DNA of 41,248 nt from Desulfobacteraceae bacterium (GTDB taxonomy: Bacteria; Desulfobacterota; Desulfobacteria; Desulfobacterales; Desulfosalsimonadaceae). A program made the position numbers and the translations under genes. Numbering within the stretch: the first letter of the stretch is position 1; each line of letters starts with the position of its first letter. The stretch spans positions 1 to 41,248 of the forward strand of contig QZKW01000023.1 in assembly GCA_003599885.1 (NCBI GenBank), read 5' to 3'. This document shows, one piece after another, positions 1-7,522 of the stretch. The notes under the pieces were generated by a model, which did not search any database, was not told the origin of the DNA, and saw only the letters and a program-made list of their open reading frames with translations.

Positions 1-254
1 TAGTTTTATTTTCAATTATTTCAATTGCTTATATGCTTAATTAAAAACATAGTAACATCAGGAGGTTAAACGAAAATCAGCGCCCCCTGAATGGGTACTG
101 AATTTTTGATTTGAATTTTAGAGATATAATGCAAATAGTCATCAGATTTTGGATGACAATATTTCGCTGTCAATACTCTTGTTTCTTCGAAAATAATTGA
201 TTCTTTTTTCATTTTATCCATAAACTAACGGACAAGCTAATCTGACCGCGCCAC
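1..254. other. AT-rich non-coding stretch at left edge
   Basis: No open frame with a plausible start is visible on either strand. The stretch is AT-rich, with several short runs of T and A, and lies downstream of the minus-strand DUF3644 gene. An isolated Shine-Dalgarno-like AGGAGG at about 61-66 is not followed by a usable ORF. I see no clear hairpin terminator for the minus-strand gene. Confidence 0.5.
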
Positions 255-1376
255 CTATACTTGCCGCGTCAGCGCCGCCGACGTTCTCGCGGTCAGGTTA
301 AGCGCCTGGTTCGCTGATCTATCTGTTTTGTATTTGTTTGTGACGTCTTCCAAATCAACTTGTTCAAGAGCCGCCTTAATAGCTTCATATGCTTTTGATG
401 AGTATCTTTTGTGGACTTGCGACCCTATTTTTATAATTTTAAAATATTCATCGGAGTCTTGAAGCTTAAGGTGCCATACAAGAACAAGTAATTTATAGGT
501 GGACAGCCCAACCTTTCCGGCGAGCTTTTGTGCACCCATAGAGTAATAGTCAAGTTCATTTACTCTTTTTACAGCAAGAACTGTTGCGCCTGGAGTACCC
601 TCCGGAACAAGATGAACAGCTTCGCCTTCTTTCTTAGTGATTCGAATATCAACGTTAATACCGGTTCCAGTTGTTTCTAACTGAAGACTTGCAACACCAG
701 GAAAAATATCTTGCCAAGACTTACCCCCTTGGACGTCTCTTACCATTTTCCTTAATTCTAATTCATCAGGCTGTGACCGGATGCCTTCCAATGAAGCCTC
801 AACAATGGCGAGTGATTTCAACTTTGACTTGGCTTCTATTTGACGGCGAGATTTTGGCTTTAATAGTTCTTTAATCTCTTGAAAATCTGCTTCCACCATT
901 GTGTGTAAATCTCTCGGCGGCGCTGTGGATACAGGGAGAACTCTTTCCGGAAGGTGAGATGACAGCTTTTCTTTAAACTCTTGTTGAAGCAAATCTCGAA
1001 AGAGCGTTACGCCAGCCTGACTATACATAAATAATTCTTGCTCTGACAACTCAACAATGTCGTGTTGGGCAGCATCACGAAAACTGTTGATAATTTGAAT
1101 GGTTAGCCCTTGCTCTTCCGTTAAGCATTTTACTTCAGGCTGGGAAATGCATTTTCTGACGCATTTTTCGTGACCAATCGTTTCTCTTGCATATGCATCT
1201 CTGATTTTGCCGCCTTTATGCAAAATTATTGCTTTCAACAATAATTCAAAAGCCCTATCAAGGAGAATTAATACAGCTTCCTTCCTCCCCCTGTCCCAAG
1301 GATTGTTAAAATGGCTGATTGATAAAATCAGTGAGTCAACGGCTTTATCGAAGAGTAATTTTGCTTGCTTCTTCAT
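255..1376 (-). CDS. DUF3644-type protein with HEPN-like Rx4H motif
   Basis: The 373-aa product resembles DUF3644 domain proteins, whose function is not established. The N-terminal half (about residues 1-130) is helical and contains the family-like GRKEAVLILLDRAFELLLKA segment. R100-DAAQ-H105 fits the Rx4-6H catalytic signature of HEPN ribonucleases. The C-terminal third (about residues 270-345) reads like a winged-helix fold, with an alternating YYSMGAQKLAGKVGLS segment. The start overlaps the stop of an upstream small ORF by 4 bp (ATGA), so the two are probably cotranscribed. HEPN proteins often act as toxins or in phage defence; applying that here is inference from one motif. No signal peptide or membrane segment is seen. 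The family call is from recall of conserved patterns and was not searched. Confidence 0.72.
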   Translation of the reverse strand: MKKQAKLLFDKAVDSLILSISHFNNPWDRGRKEAVLILLDRAFELLLKAIILHKGGKIRDAYARETIGHEKCVRKCISQPEVKCLTEEQGLTIQIINSFRDAAQHDIVELSEQELFMYSQAGVTLFRDLLQQEFKEKLSSHLPERVLPVSTAPPRDLHTMVEADFQEIKELLKPKSRRQIEAKSKLKSLAIVEASLEGIRSQPDELELRKMVRDVQGGKSWQDIFPGVASLQLETTGTGINVDIRITKKEGEAVHLVPEGTPGATVLAVKRVNELDYYSMGAQKLAGKVGLSTYKLLVLVWHLKLQDSDEYFKIIKIGSQVHKRYSSKAYEAIKAALEQVDLEDVTNKYKTDRSANQALNLTARTSAALTRQV

Positions 1377-1534
1377 GTGTCTTTTTCACAGTTAACAAGT
1401 AATTGAACAGTTTCCGGAAACCTCCACAACTCCTGGAAATCTTCATCGCTCCGGGCAGCGATCATTTTGCCGCAGTCCTTGAAGTCGTGGGCCGCCGGAA
1501 TCCCCTGTTTCAGTTTAAGTGATTTAAAATACAT
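1373..1534 (-). CDS. small ORF overlapping the DUF3644 gene; unknown
   Basis: From the ATG at 1534 this encodes 53 aa; a TTG at 1561 would extend it to 62 aa. It ends 4 bp inside the start of the DUF3644 gene, a typical arrangement for translational coupling. I do not recognise the product. It is acidic toward the C-terminus and contains HDFKDCGKMIAARSDEDFQELW. The 5' end abuts an inverted-repeat element and very AT-rich DNA, so it may be the 3' remnant of a longer gene cut by that element rather than an intact gene. No convincing ribosome binding site precedes either start. Confidence 0.35.
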   Translation of the reverse strand: MYFKSLKLKQGIPAAHDFKDCGKMIAARSDEDFQELWRFPETVQLLVNCEKDT

Positions 1535-1544
1535 ATAAATATAT

Positions 1545-1793
1545 TTGTTTACAATTCGCAATCAAAATCGTAACTGCTCAGGTATTCAGGAGACAGAATT
1601 CAGAAGCCGGAATGAAGGAATGAATCATTTTTTATTTTGTCTCCTTTTTTCCGTCTTCTTTCCCTTGCTTTCCGATAATCCTGAAAATGGTAATATCTCT
1701 GAATCCATCCGGTTGATTGAAGAAACCAGTAAACTACTGGAAGCTTACATGCGGGCCATTCTGAATTCCGACTCCTGGATTCTGAATACCTGA
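1545..1793 (+). pseudogene. possible four-helix-bundle protein remnant
   Basis: This 82-codon plus-strand frame spans the inverted-repeat element. Its N-terminal part is repeat-derived and low in protein character. Residues about 53-72 (ISESIRLIEETSKLLEAYMR) form an amphipathic helix like the last helix of the four-helix-bundle family (TIGR02436-like). The preceding three helices of a normal ~120-aa family member are missing. It has no ribosome binding site. I treat it as a remnant at best; it may be a chance frame. Confidence 0.25.
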
Positions 1794-1801
1794 ATAGTTA
1801 C
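1570..1801. repeat. imperfect inverted repeat bounding a ~230-bp element
   Basis: The left arm (1570-1605) and right arm (1759-1801) are reverse complements apart from a 6-base insertion (GATTCT, itself a partial tandem copy) and a few mismatches. Shared blocks include TTCTGAATTC, CTCCTG, GAATACCTGA and AGTTAC. Arms of this CAGGAG/GAATTC-rich kind resemble dispersed repeats around small four-helix-bundle genes in deltaproteobacterial genomes (recalled, not searched). The interior has a plus-strand frame ending in SESIRLIEETSKLLEAYMRA, which looks like the C-terminal helix of such a protein. I read it as a degraded miniature element or gene remnant. Confidence 0.5.
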
Positions 1802-1969
1802 GATGGCGGATTCCACTGATCCCCCGGCAAAAACGGCAATTCTATGAATACTCCTTGAAGCGGCAGGCGATAATTGATACAAATACGGGAAAATACGCCA
1901 ATATTCCGTGATTTGTTTCATCCACCCGTCAGTTTTGCATACACCAACCCCGATAAAAAGGAACCGCCC

Positions 1970-2698
1970 ATGACCGAAATGCTCCCGGAAGTCATCATGG
2001 ATGACGCAACCATCATTGAAGCCGTGCAGTTTATCAATGAACGGGTTGTAAAAATTGTCTACAAAGGGTCGCTGGAAATCGGGCAATATGTTTTTGAAAG
2101 ATTCTTTGACAATAATATCCAGCTTGCCGGGTCGAAAATCGCCAATAAACCGGTCAGTTTCCGCAAATTATGCGCACGCCCGGATCTGAAGGTATCGCGC
2201 TCCACCTTGATGAACATGGTGAGAGTGGCGGCCCAGCGTCAATTTCTGATTGACGGCGGCATCAATGAGGAAGCGGTGGGGTACAGCCAATTGGTTGTTT
2301 TGACGAGACTGGAAAATAACGAAGAAAAGCTATCGCTTGCCCGGGAATGTATTGATGAGCAATTAAGCGAGCGCAAGCTCAAGCTGCGGGTTCAGGAAAT
2401 CCGTGCGCAATCATTGGACCTCCCTGTCACTCCGGCGGTGACGGTGAAAAAGTATCTGACCCGTGTTGAACGCTGGGTCCGGGGAATGCAGACACCTGCG
2501 GAAATGAGCAGCCGGAACAGCATCAACAGCATGGCCCCGGCGGACAAGGAAAAGATACTGGACGTCGCGGGTGGCCTGATTGAAGACATTTCCGTGATCA
2601 GCAATAAACTCATGGAGCTTGTGGCGGTTTTAACCGAAACGCCCGCTTCTCCGGAAACTGGCCCCCCTGTTTCGCCGCCCGTTTCAACGGATGCGTAA
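1970..2698 (+). CDS. hypothetical protein with ParB/DUF1016-like helical core
   Basis: The ATG at 1970 is chosen because AAGGA (1958-1962) lies 7 bp upstream. The frame opens earlier at 1874, but that extension has no ribosome binding site. The 242-aa product is not recognised with confidence. Residues about 15-120 are helical and contain GSLEIGQYVFERFF followed by SRSTLMNMVRVAAQ, reminiscent of the N-terminal part of DUF1016-type proteins. Then comes an EEKLSLARECIDEQLSERKL segment resembling the helix after the HTH in ParB-like proteins. The last ~20 residues are Pro/Thr/Ser-rich and probably disordered. A palindrome and a strong terminator follow, so it is a single-gene unit. A DNA-binding role is only a guess. 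Confidence 0.7.
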   Translation: MTEMLPEVIMDDATIIEAVQFINERVVKIVYKGSLEIGQYVFERFFDNNIQLAGSKIANKPVSFRKLCARPDLKVSRSTLMNMVRVAAQRQFLIDGGINEEAVGYSQLVVLTRLENNEEKLSLARECIDEQLSERKLKLRVQEIRAQSLDLPVTPAVTVKKYLTRVERWVRGMQTPAEMSSRNSINSMAPADKEKILDVAGGLIEDISVISNKLMELVAVLTETPASPETGPPVSPPVSTDA

Positions 2699-2710
2699 GG
2701 ACATATTTTC

Positions 2711-2732
2711 ACTGGCTAAGCGCTTAGCCAGT
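2711..2732. repeat. 22-bp perfect palindrome
   Basis: The arms are ACTGGCTAAGC (2711-2721) and GCTTAGCCAGT (2722-2732), perfectly complementary with no loop. It lies 12 bp after the stop of the 242-aa gene and 8 bp before a separate terminator hairpin. It could be a second transcript-end hairpin or a protein-binding site. No T-run follows it directly. Confidence 0.75.
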
Positions 2733-2740
2733 GGTGCGAC

Positions 2741-2770
2741 CGGCCGGGGCCTATGCCCGGCCGCTTTTTT
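2741..2770 (+). terminator. Rho-independent terminator
   Basis: A GC-rich stem CGGCCGGG (2741-2748) / CCCGGCCG (2756-2763) with a 7-base loop is followed by CTTTTTT (2764-2770). It ends the transcript of the 242-aa gene and insulates pdxA. Confidence 0.85.
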
Positions 2771-2918
2771 GCGTGCGCCGGATGGCCGGAAAATAAAACC
2801 GCCCATCCGACTATCTGTTGTTTCATTTCCGGCTTTTTGATATGAAGAAAATTTATTTCATCTCTTGCGCTATAGAAGTGAAAGAACAAGAATCAGATCC
2901 AACCGAAAGGAAAAATCA

Positions 2919-3944
2919 ATGAACGACCAGCGGCCCATCGTGGGCATTACCATGGGTGATCCGGCAGGGATCGGTCCGGAAATCGTGTGTATGGCCCTCA
3001 GCCGTCCGGAGATATATGATGTGGCGCGTCCGCTGGTGATTGGGGATGCCCAGGTCCTGGAATCCGCCCGGCTTCTCACCCGGAGTCCCCTGGTCGTGTC
3101 TGTTGTCAATTCGCCCGGTGCTGGAACGTTTAAGTGCGGCTGTATGGATGTCCTTAATGAGTCTGCCCTTGACCCGAAGTCCTTCAACTGGGGGCGCCCG
3201 ACAGCGGCAACCGGCCGCGCCATGATTCAATACATCACAAGGGCCGTTGACATGGCATTAAATGATGAAATCGCCGCCATTGCGACCTGTCCGATTACAA
3301 AAACCGCCATGAAGCTGGCAGGCTCCGCGTATCACGGACATACTGAACTGATTGCCGAACGGACAAATACGCCAAGGTACGCCATGATGCTGGCAGGCAA
3401 CCGCCTTCGGGTGGTGCTGGTGACCATTCATATGGCCCTGAAAGATGTGCCGCAAAAGCTGACTATTGAAGGGATTCTGTCAACCATTGAGACAACGGCT
3501 GAAGCGTTAAAAGAGCGCTTCGGCATTCATCGCCCAAAAATTGCCGTGGCGGGTTTAAATCCCCACTCCGGGGAGGAGGGGATGTTCGGTGACGAAGAAG
3601 TGCGGATCATTACCCCGGCGGTTCAGCAAGCCCGTGAAAAAGGAATGGATGCGTCCGGGCCTTATCCGCCGGATACGCTTTTCCATCACGCCCTGACCGG
3701 CATTTATGATGCCGTGGTCTGCATGTATCATGATCAGGGATTGATTCCGTTTAAAATGGTGCATTTTGAGGACGGCGTGAACACCACTCTGGGGTTGCCG
3801 ATTATCCGGACATCCGTTGATCACGGCACTGCCTATGATATTGCCGGAAAAGGCGTGGCCGACCCGGGAAGCCTGATCGAGGCCATCCGCATGGCGGCGC
3901 ATCAGGCAGTCAATCTGATGGCGAGAAAAGCCAATCCCGCGTAA
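2919..3944 (+). CDS. pdxA: 4-hydroxythreonine-4-phosphate dehydrogenase PdxA
   Basis: PdxA oxidises 4-phosphohydroxy-L-threonine, giving 3-amino-2-oxopropyl phosphate after decarboxylation. This is a step of DXP-dependent pyridoxal phosphate synthesis in the cytoplasm. The 341-aa product has the family opening GITMGDPAGIGPEI (9-22), substrate-binding H141-T142 in GHTELIA, and the three metal ligands H171, H216 (GLNPHSGEEG) and H271 (MYHDQGLIPFK). It also has the closing GTAYDIAGKGVADP motif. Length matches the family (about 330 aa). The start at 2919 is preferred over the upstream in-frame 2865 because GAAAGGA (2905-2911) sits 7 bp before it. It lies 42 bp upstream of uvrA on the same strand, so cotranscription is likely. 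Confidence 0.97.
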   Translation: MNDQRPIVGITMGDPAGIGPEIVCMALSRPEIYDVARPLVIGDAQVLESARLLTRSPLVVSVVNSPGAGTFKCGCMDVLNESALDPKSFNWGRPTAATGRAMIQYITRAVDMALNDEIAAIATCPITKTAMKLAGSAYHGHTELIAERTNTPRYAMMLAGNRLRVVLVTIHMALKDVPQKLTIEGILSTIETTAEALKERFGIHRPKIAVAGLNPHSGEEGMFGDEEVRIITPAVQQAREKGMDASGPYPPDTLFHHALTGIYDAVVCMYHDQGLIPFKMVHFEDGVNTTLGLPIIRTSVDHGTAYDIAGKGVADPGSLIEAIRMAAHQAVNLMARKANPA

Positions 3945-3986
3945 TGCGGAAATTTTTTATGTTTTGAATGTGGATCGATTGAATTT

Positions 3987-6815
3987 ATGGAATCCGATAA
4001 AATCATTGTGCGTGGCGCGCGTCAGCACAATTTAAAAAATATTGATGTGGACTTGCCTAAAAACAAGCTCATCGTGATTACGGGTCTTTCCGGATCCGGA
4101 AAATCCACGCTGGCCTTTGACACCCTGTATGCCGAAGGTCAGCGCCGGTATGTGGAATCCCTGTCCGCCTACGCCCGCCAGTTCCTTGAACGCATGGAAA
4201 AACCGGATGTGGATTTGATTGAAGGCTTGTCCCCGGCTATTGCCATTGAGCAGAAAAACGCGGGTCACAACCCCCGGTCCACCGTTGGCACCGTCACCGA
4301 AATTTATGACTACCTGCGCCTGCTGTTTGCCCGGGTCGGGACACCGCATTGCTATGAGTGCGGAAAACCCATTAGCTTTCAGGCCGTTGACCAGATGATA
4401 GACAGAATCATGTCCTTAGCCGAAGGCACCCGCCTGATGATCCTCGCGCCTGTCATAACAGATCAAAAGGGCACCCATGACCGGTTGTTTTTGCGGTTAA
4501 AAAAGGATGGATTCGCCCGGGTCAAAATCAACGGGGAAGTCCGGGAAATTGATAATGCCGGGAAACTGGATAAAAACAAAAAACATACGGTTGAAGTGGT
4601 GGTGGATCGTTTGGTGGTCAAGGAAAAGGTAAGAAACCGCCTTGCCGATTCCCTGGAACTGGCTATTTCACTGTCCGGCTCTGTGGTGAATGTCGAAGTG
4701 GTGGACGCATCAGGCAAAACCCTGGACACAATCCTCTTTTCCGAAACCGCCGCCTGTGTTCAATGCGGTATCAGTTATCCGGAATTCACGCCCGCCAGTT
4801 TTTCCTTTAATTCCCCTCAGGGTGCCTGCCCCCGGTGCGATGGTCTGGGAACCATCACCGAATTTGATCCGGACCTGGTGATTGCATCAAAGGACCTTTC
4901 CCTTCGTGAAGGGGCCATCCGGCCCTGGGAAAACCGCAACTCCGTTCAGTTCGCGGAATTCCTTGAAGCATTGACCGCCCATTATCAGGCTGATATCTAT
5001 ACCCCATACAAGGATTTGCCGGAAAAATTCAAACACGCGCTGCTCTATGGGTCAGGAGAAGAGCAAATCCCTTTTTACATGCATCGCGGGAGCCGCCGCA
5101 TCGATTTTTCCCGGCCCTTTGAAGGTGTAATCACCAATCTCCAGCGTCGCTACATGGATACGGATTCTTTTCAGACCCGGGAAGAAATCAAACAGTTCAT
5201 GAATTTTCAGCCGTGCCCGGAATGCAGCGGCACGCGGCTGAACAAGATCAGCCGGTCGGTCCGGGTGGGCGGCCGGACCATTTCAGAGATCGGATCGTTG
5301 TCCATTGAAAAAGCCCATGATTTCTTTGCAGGCGTCCAACTCACGGAAAAACAAACCCATATTGCCCGCAGGATTTTAAAAGAAGTGACCGACCGGTTGA
5401 GTTTTCTCCTCAATGTGGGCCTGTCGTACCTCACGCTGGACCGTTCCGCCGCCACGCTTTCCGGCGGGGAGTCCCAGCGTATCCGTCTTGCCACCCAGAT
5501 TGGCTCAAAGCTTACCGGCGTGTTGTATGTTCTGGATGAGCCGAGCATTGGCCTGCATCAGCGGGACAATGCCCGGCTTCTGGAAACCCTGATGAAAATG
5601 CGGGATCTGGGAAATACGGTGCTGGTGGTGGAGCATGATGAGGAAACCATCCGGTCTGCGGACTATGTCGTGGATATGGGACCTGCGGCGGGAATGAAAG
5701 GCGGGGAAGTGGTGTTTGCCGGAACCCCGGACCAGATACTCAATGATGCGAACTCCCTGACCGGTCTTTATCTGTCGGGACGGAAAAAAATAGATGTTCC
5801 GAAAAAGAGGCGGCTGCCGGGCAAGCATCGGCTGATTCTTAAGGGCGCTTCAGAAAACAATTTAAAACAAATTGATGTGGAATTTCCCCTGGGCTGTTTT
5901 ATCAGCGTGACCGGTGTGTCGGGTTCCGGAAAGTCTTCTCTGGTGTTCGACACCCTTTACCCGCTGCTGGCTCACCGGTTATATCGAAGCAATATACCGG
6001 CAGGCAAACACCGGGAAATTTTGGGCACTGAATTTGTCGACAAGGTGATTCACATCGATCAATCACCCATCGGCCGGACCCCCCGTTCCAATCCGGGAAC
6101 CTACACCGGGGTATTCACAGTTATCCGGGAAATGTTCGCCAAAACCGCCGATGCCCGAAAAATGGGATACAAACCCGGGCGGTTTTCCTTTAATGTCAAG
6201 GGCGGGCGGTGCGAAGCCTGCACTGGTGACGGGATCATCAAGATTGAAATGCATTTTCTGCCGGACGTATTTGTGACCTGTGACGTGTGCAATGGCAAGC
6301 GATACAACCGCGAATCCCTTGAGATCCGGTACAAGGGAAAAAATATCGCTGAAGTCCTGAATATGACGGTCAATCAGGGGCTGGTATTTTTTGAAAACAT
6401 CAGCAGCATCCGCACCAAGCTGCAAACCCTTGCGGATGTAGGGCTGGGATACATTCATATCGGCCAGCCGGCCACGACGCTTTCCGGCGGCGAAGCCCAG
6501 CGGATCAAACTGGCAAGGGAACTGGCCAAACGGGATACCGGTAAAACGGTGTACATCCTGGATGAACCCACCACCGGCCTTCATATCGATGACATAAAAA
6601 ACCTTCTGACTGTTTTAAAGCGCTTTGTGGACGGCGGTAATACGGTCATCGTGATTGAGCACAATCTTGATGTGATCAAGTTTTCCGATTATGTGATTGA
6701 CCTGGGACCCGAAGGCGGGGACCGAGGGGGGCAGTTGGTCGCCTGCGGAACGCCAGAAGAAGTCTCAAAAAACAAGGGATCTTATACGGGATTTTTTTTA
6801 AAAGATGTTTTATAA
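3987..6815 (+). CDS. uvrA: excinuclease ABC subunit A (UvrA)
   Basis: UvrA is the damage-recognition ATPase of nucleotide excision repair; it loads UvrB on lesions. The 942-aa length is standard. Visible in order are Walker A GLSGSGKS (33-40), the first zinc-finger CxxC pairs (CYECGKP, then CVQCG...CPRCDGLG and CPECSGTRL), ABC signature [12 protein letters not shown] with Walker [14 protein letters not shown], and a second Walker [10 protein letters not shown] (about 640). The C-terminal zinc module ([10 protein letters not shown]...CDVCNGKRY) and the second signature [13 protein letters not shown] with [10 protein letters not shown] follow. Both nucleotide-binding sites look intact. The ribosome binding site before 3987 is weak. 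No strong hairpin terminator is obvious after the stop. Confidence 0.99.
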   Translation: MESDKIIVRGARQHNLKNIDVDLPKNKLIVITGLSGSGKSTLAFDTLYAEGQRRYVESLSAYARQFLERMEKPDVDLIEGLSPAIAIEQKNAGHNPRSTVGTVTEIYDYLRLLFARVGTPHCYECGKPISFQAVDQMIDRIMSLAEGTRLMILAPVITDQKGTHDRLFLRLKKDGFARVKINGEVREIDNAGKLDKNKKHTVEVVVDRLVVKEKVRNRLADSLELAISLSGSVVNVEVVDASGKTLDTILFSETAACVQCGISYPEFTPASFSFNSPQGACPRCDGLGTITEFDPDLVIASKDLSLREGAIRPWENRNSVQFAEFLEALTAHYQADIYTPYKDLPEKFKHALLYGSGEEQIPFYMHRGSRRIDFSRPFEGVITNLQRRYMDTDSFQTREEIKQFMNFQPCPECSGTRLNKISRSVRVGGRTISEIGSLSIEKAHDFFAGVQLTEKQTHIARRILKEVTDRLSFLLNVGLSYLTLDRSAATLSGGESQRIRLATQIGSKLTGVLYVLDEPSIGLHQRDNARLLETLMKMRDLGNTVLVVEHDEETIRSADYVVDMGPAAGMKGGEVVFAGTPDQILNDANSLTGLYLSGRKKIDVPKKRRLPGKHRLILKGASENNLKQIDVEFPLGCFISVTGVSGSGKSSLVFDTLYPLLAHRLYRSNIPAGKHREILGTEFVDKVIHIDQSPIGRTPRSNPGTYTGVFTVIREMFAKTADARKMGYKPGRFSFNVKGGRCEACTGDGIIKIEMHFLPDVFVTCDVCNGKRYNRESLEIRYKGKNIAEVLNMTVNQGLVFFENISSIRTKLQTLADVGLGYIHIGQPATTLSGGEAQRIKLARELAKRDTGKTVYILDEPTTGLHIDDIKNLLTVLKRFVDGGNTVIVIEHNLDVIKFSDYVIDLGPEGGDRGGQLVACGTPEEVSKNKGSYTGFFLKDVL

Positions 6816-6996
6816 CGGATCCCTGAAGAAATCTGGTGTGGTTTTTTTCCCTTTATAGGCAGTATTTTGTTGACGGAGGATGTAATAATTTGTAATGGAT
6901 TCCCATTGCAAAATTGATGTTTTTTGAGCAAATTGAACATAATTTGATTCTCTCAAAAGGCTGAAAGTCTCCGAAAATAGCGATTTTACCCAATGC

Positions 6997-7084
6997 GCCT
7001 GGGTGGCGGAACTGGTAGACGCAAGGGACTTAAAATCCCTCGGCTCTTGTGGCCGTGCCGGTTCGATTCCGGCCCTAGGCACCA
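6997..7084 (+). tRNA. tRNA-Leu (anticodon UAA)
   Basis: The acceptor stem pairs GCCTGGG (6997-7003) with CCTAGGC (7074-7080), followed by discriminator A and an encoded CCA (7082-7084). The anticodon stem AGGGA/TCCCT encloses CTTAAAA, giving anticodon TAA, which reads UUA. The long variable arm (CGGCTCTTGTGGCCG region) is typical of class II leucine tRNAs. The T-arm carries GGTTCGATTCC. Its own terminator follows at once. Confidence 0.97.
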
Positions 7085-7093
7085 ATAAATTAA

Positions 7094-7127
7094 GGGTTTA
7101 CAGACAAGTTCTGTAAATCCTTTTTTT
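7094..7127 (+). terminator. terminator after tRNA-Leu
   Basis: Stem GGGTTTACAG (7094-7103) / CTGTAAATCC (7111-7120), with one G-U pair and a 7-base loop, is followed by seven T (7121-7127). It ends the tRNA transcript. Confidence 0.9.
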
Positions 7128-7261
7128 ATTCTTCAAGAAGAAAAGAATTATGGCAATGCCCAGAGCCGGGGTCTTCCATTTGTCTTTTTTATTCCCAAGC
7201 GTTGAAACTGCAAAGCCTGATCAATTTAATAACTTTATAACATGTTAAATTTCGTTTATAA

Positions 7262-7275
7262 TTGATTTAAGTCAA
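7262..7275. promoter_or_regulatory. FNR/CRP-like half-site palindrome
   Basis: TTGAT-TTAA-GTCAA matches the FNR-type consensus TTGAT-N4-ATCAA at 9 of 10 defined positions. It overlaps the end of a TATAAT-like hexamer (7257-7262), a position where a bound regulator could affect transcription. No biochemical support exists; the match is short and the region AT-rich. Confidence 0.35.
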
Positions 7276-7322
7276 GGCTTAAGTGTCGCTATCTGGTATT
7301 TATAATTTCCAGTCAAAATCTG

Positions 7323-7339
7323 TTGATTTATTAAATCAA
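7323..7339. promoter_or_regulatory. perfect 17-bp palindromic operator candidate
   Basis: TTGATTTA-T-TAAATCAA (7323-7339) is a perfect inverted repeat with a 1-base centre. It runs directly into the AAGGAG ribosome binding site (7338-7343) of a short ORF. The ends TTGAT/ATCAA repeat the half-site seen at 7262-7275, so both could bind the same dimeric regulator. Alternatively the RNA hairpin could mask the ribosome binding site. Confidence 0.4.
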
Positions 7340-7356
7340 GGAGAAGGGCATGGCAA

Positions 7357-7482
7357 ATGATGATCAATGTCGAATATTTGGGTCGAATATTTAGGGCCTT
7401 GTCCACCCGCCTGTCCGATGAAGATGCGTTAGCCGCCATGAAATCAATTTCGGGATATCTTGATATCGCTCCGTTTCGATAA
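7357..7482 (+). CDS. putative 41-aa small protein upstream of metY
   Basis: The frame starts ATG-ATG at 7357 and ends TAA at 7480-7482; the product ends RLSDEDALAAMKSISGYLDIAPFR. GAAGGG (7343-7348) is 8 bp upstream. A competing ATG at 7350 fits AAGGAG better but yields only 14 aa. The composition (charged, amphipathic, few rare codons) looks protein-like. It lies 40 bp before metY on the same strand, behind a palindromic site. I do not recognise it. It could be a short regulatory leader, a true small protein, or chance. The 395-bp gap between the tRNA terminator and metY holds nothing else codable. Confidence 0.4.
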   Translation: MMINVEYLGRIFRALSTRLSDEDALAAMKSISGYLDIAPFR

Positions 7483-7522
7483 AGCCTTATAAACGCCAAC
7501 TTTTTCAGTATGGAGACACGTC

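Noticed and set aside
1745-2086. 113-codon minus-strand frame opposite the 242-aa gene
   Set aside because: Overlaps the right inverted repeat and the better-supported plus-strand gene; no ribosome binding site.
6810-7085. Minus-strand 91-codon frame starting like MVPRAGIEPARPQ
   Set aside because: It is antisense to tRNA-Leu; such frames are a classic artefact produced by the complement of leucine tRNA genes.
7128-7522. SAM riboswitch before metY
   Set aside because: None of the conserved SAM-I, SAM-II or SAM-III core motifs could be recognised by eye.
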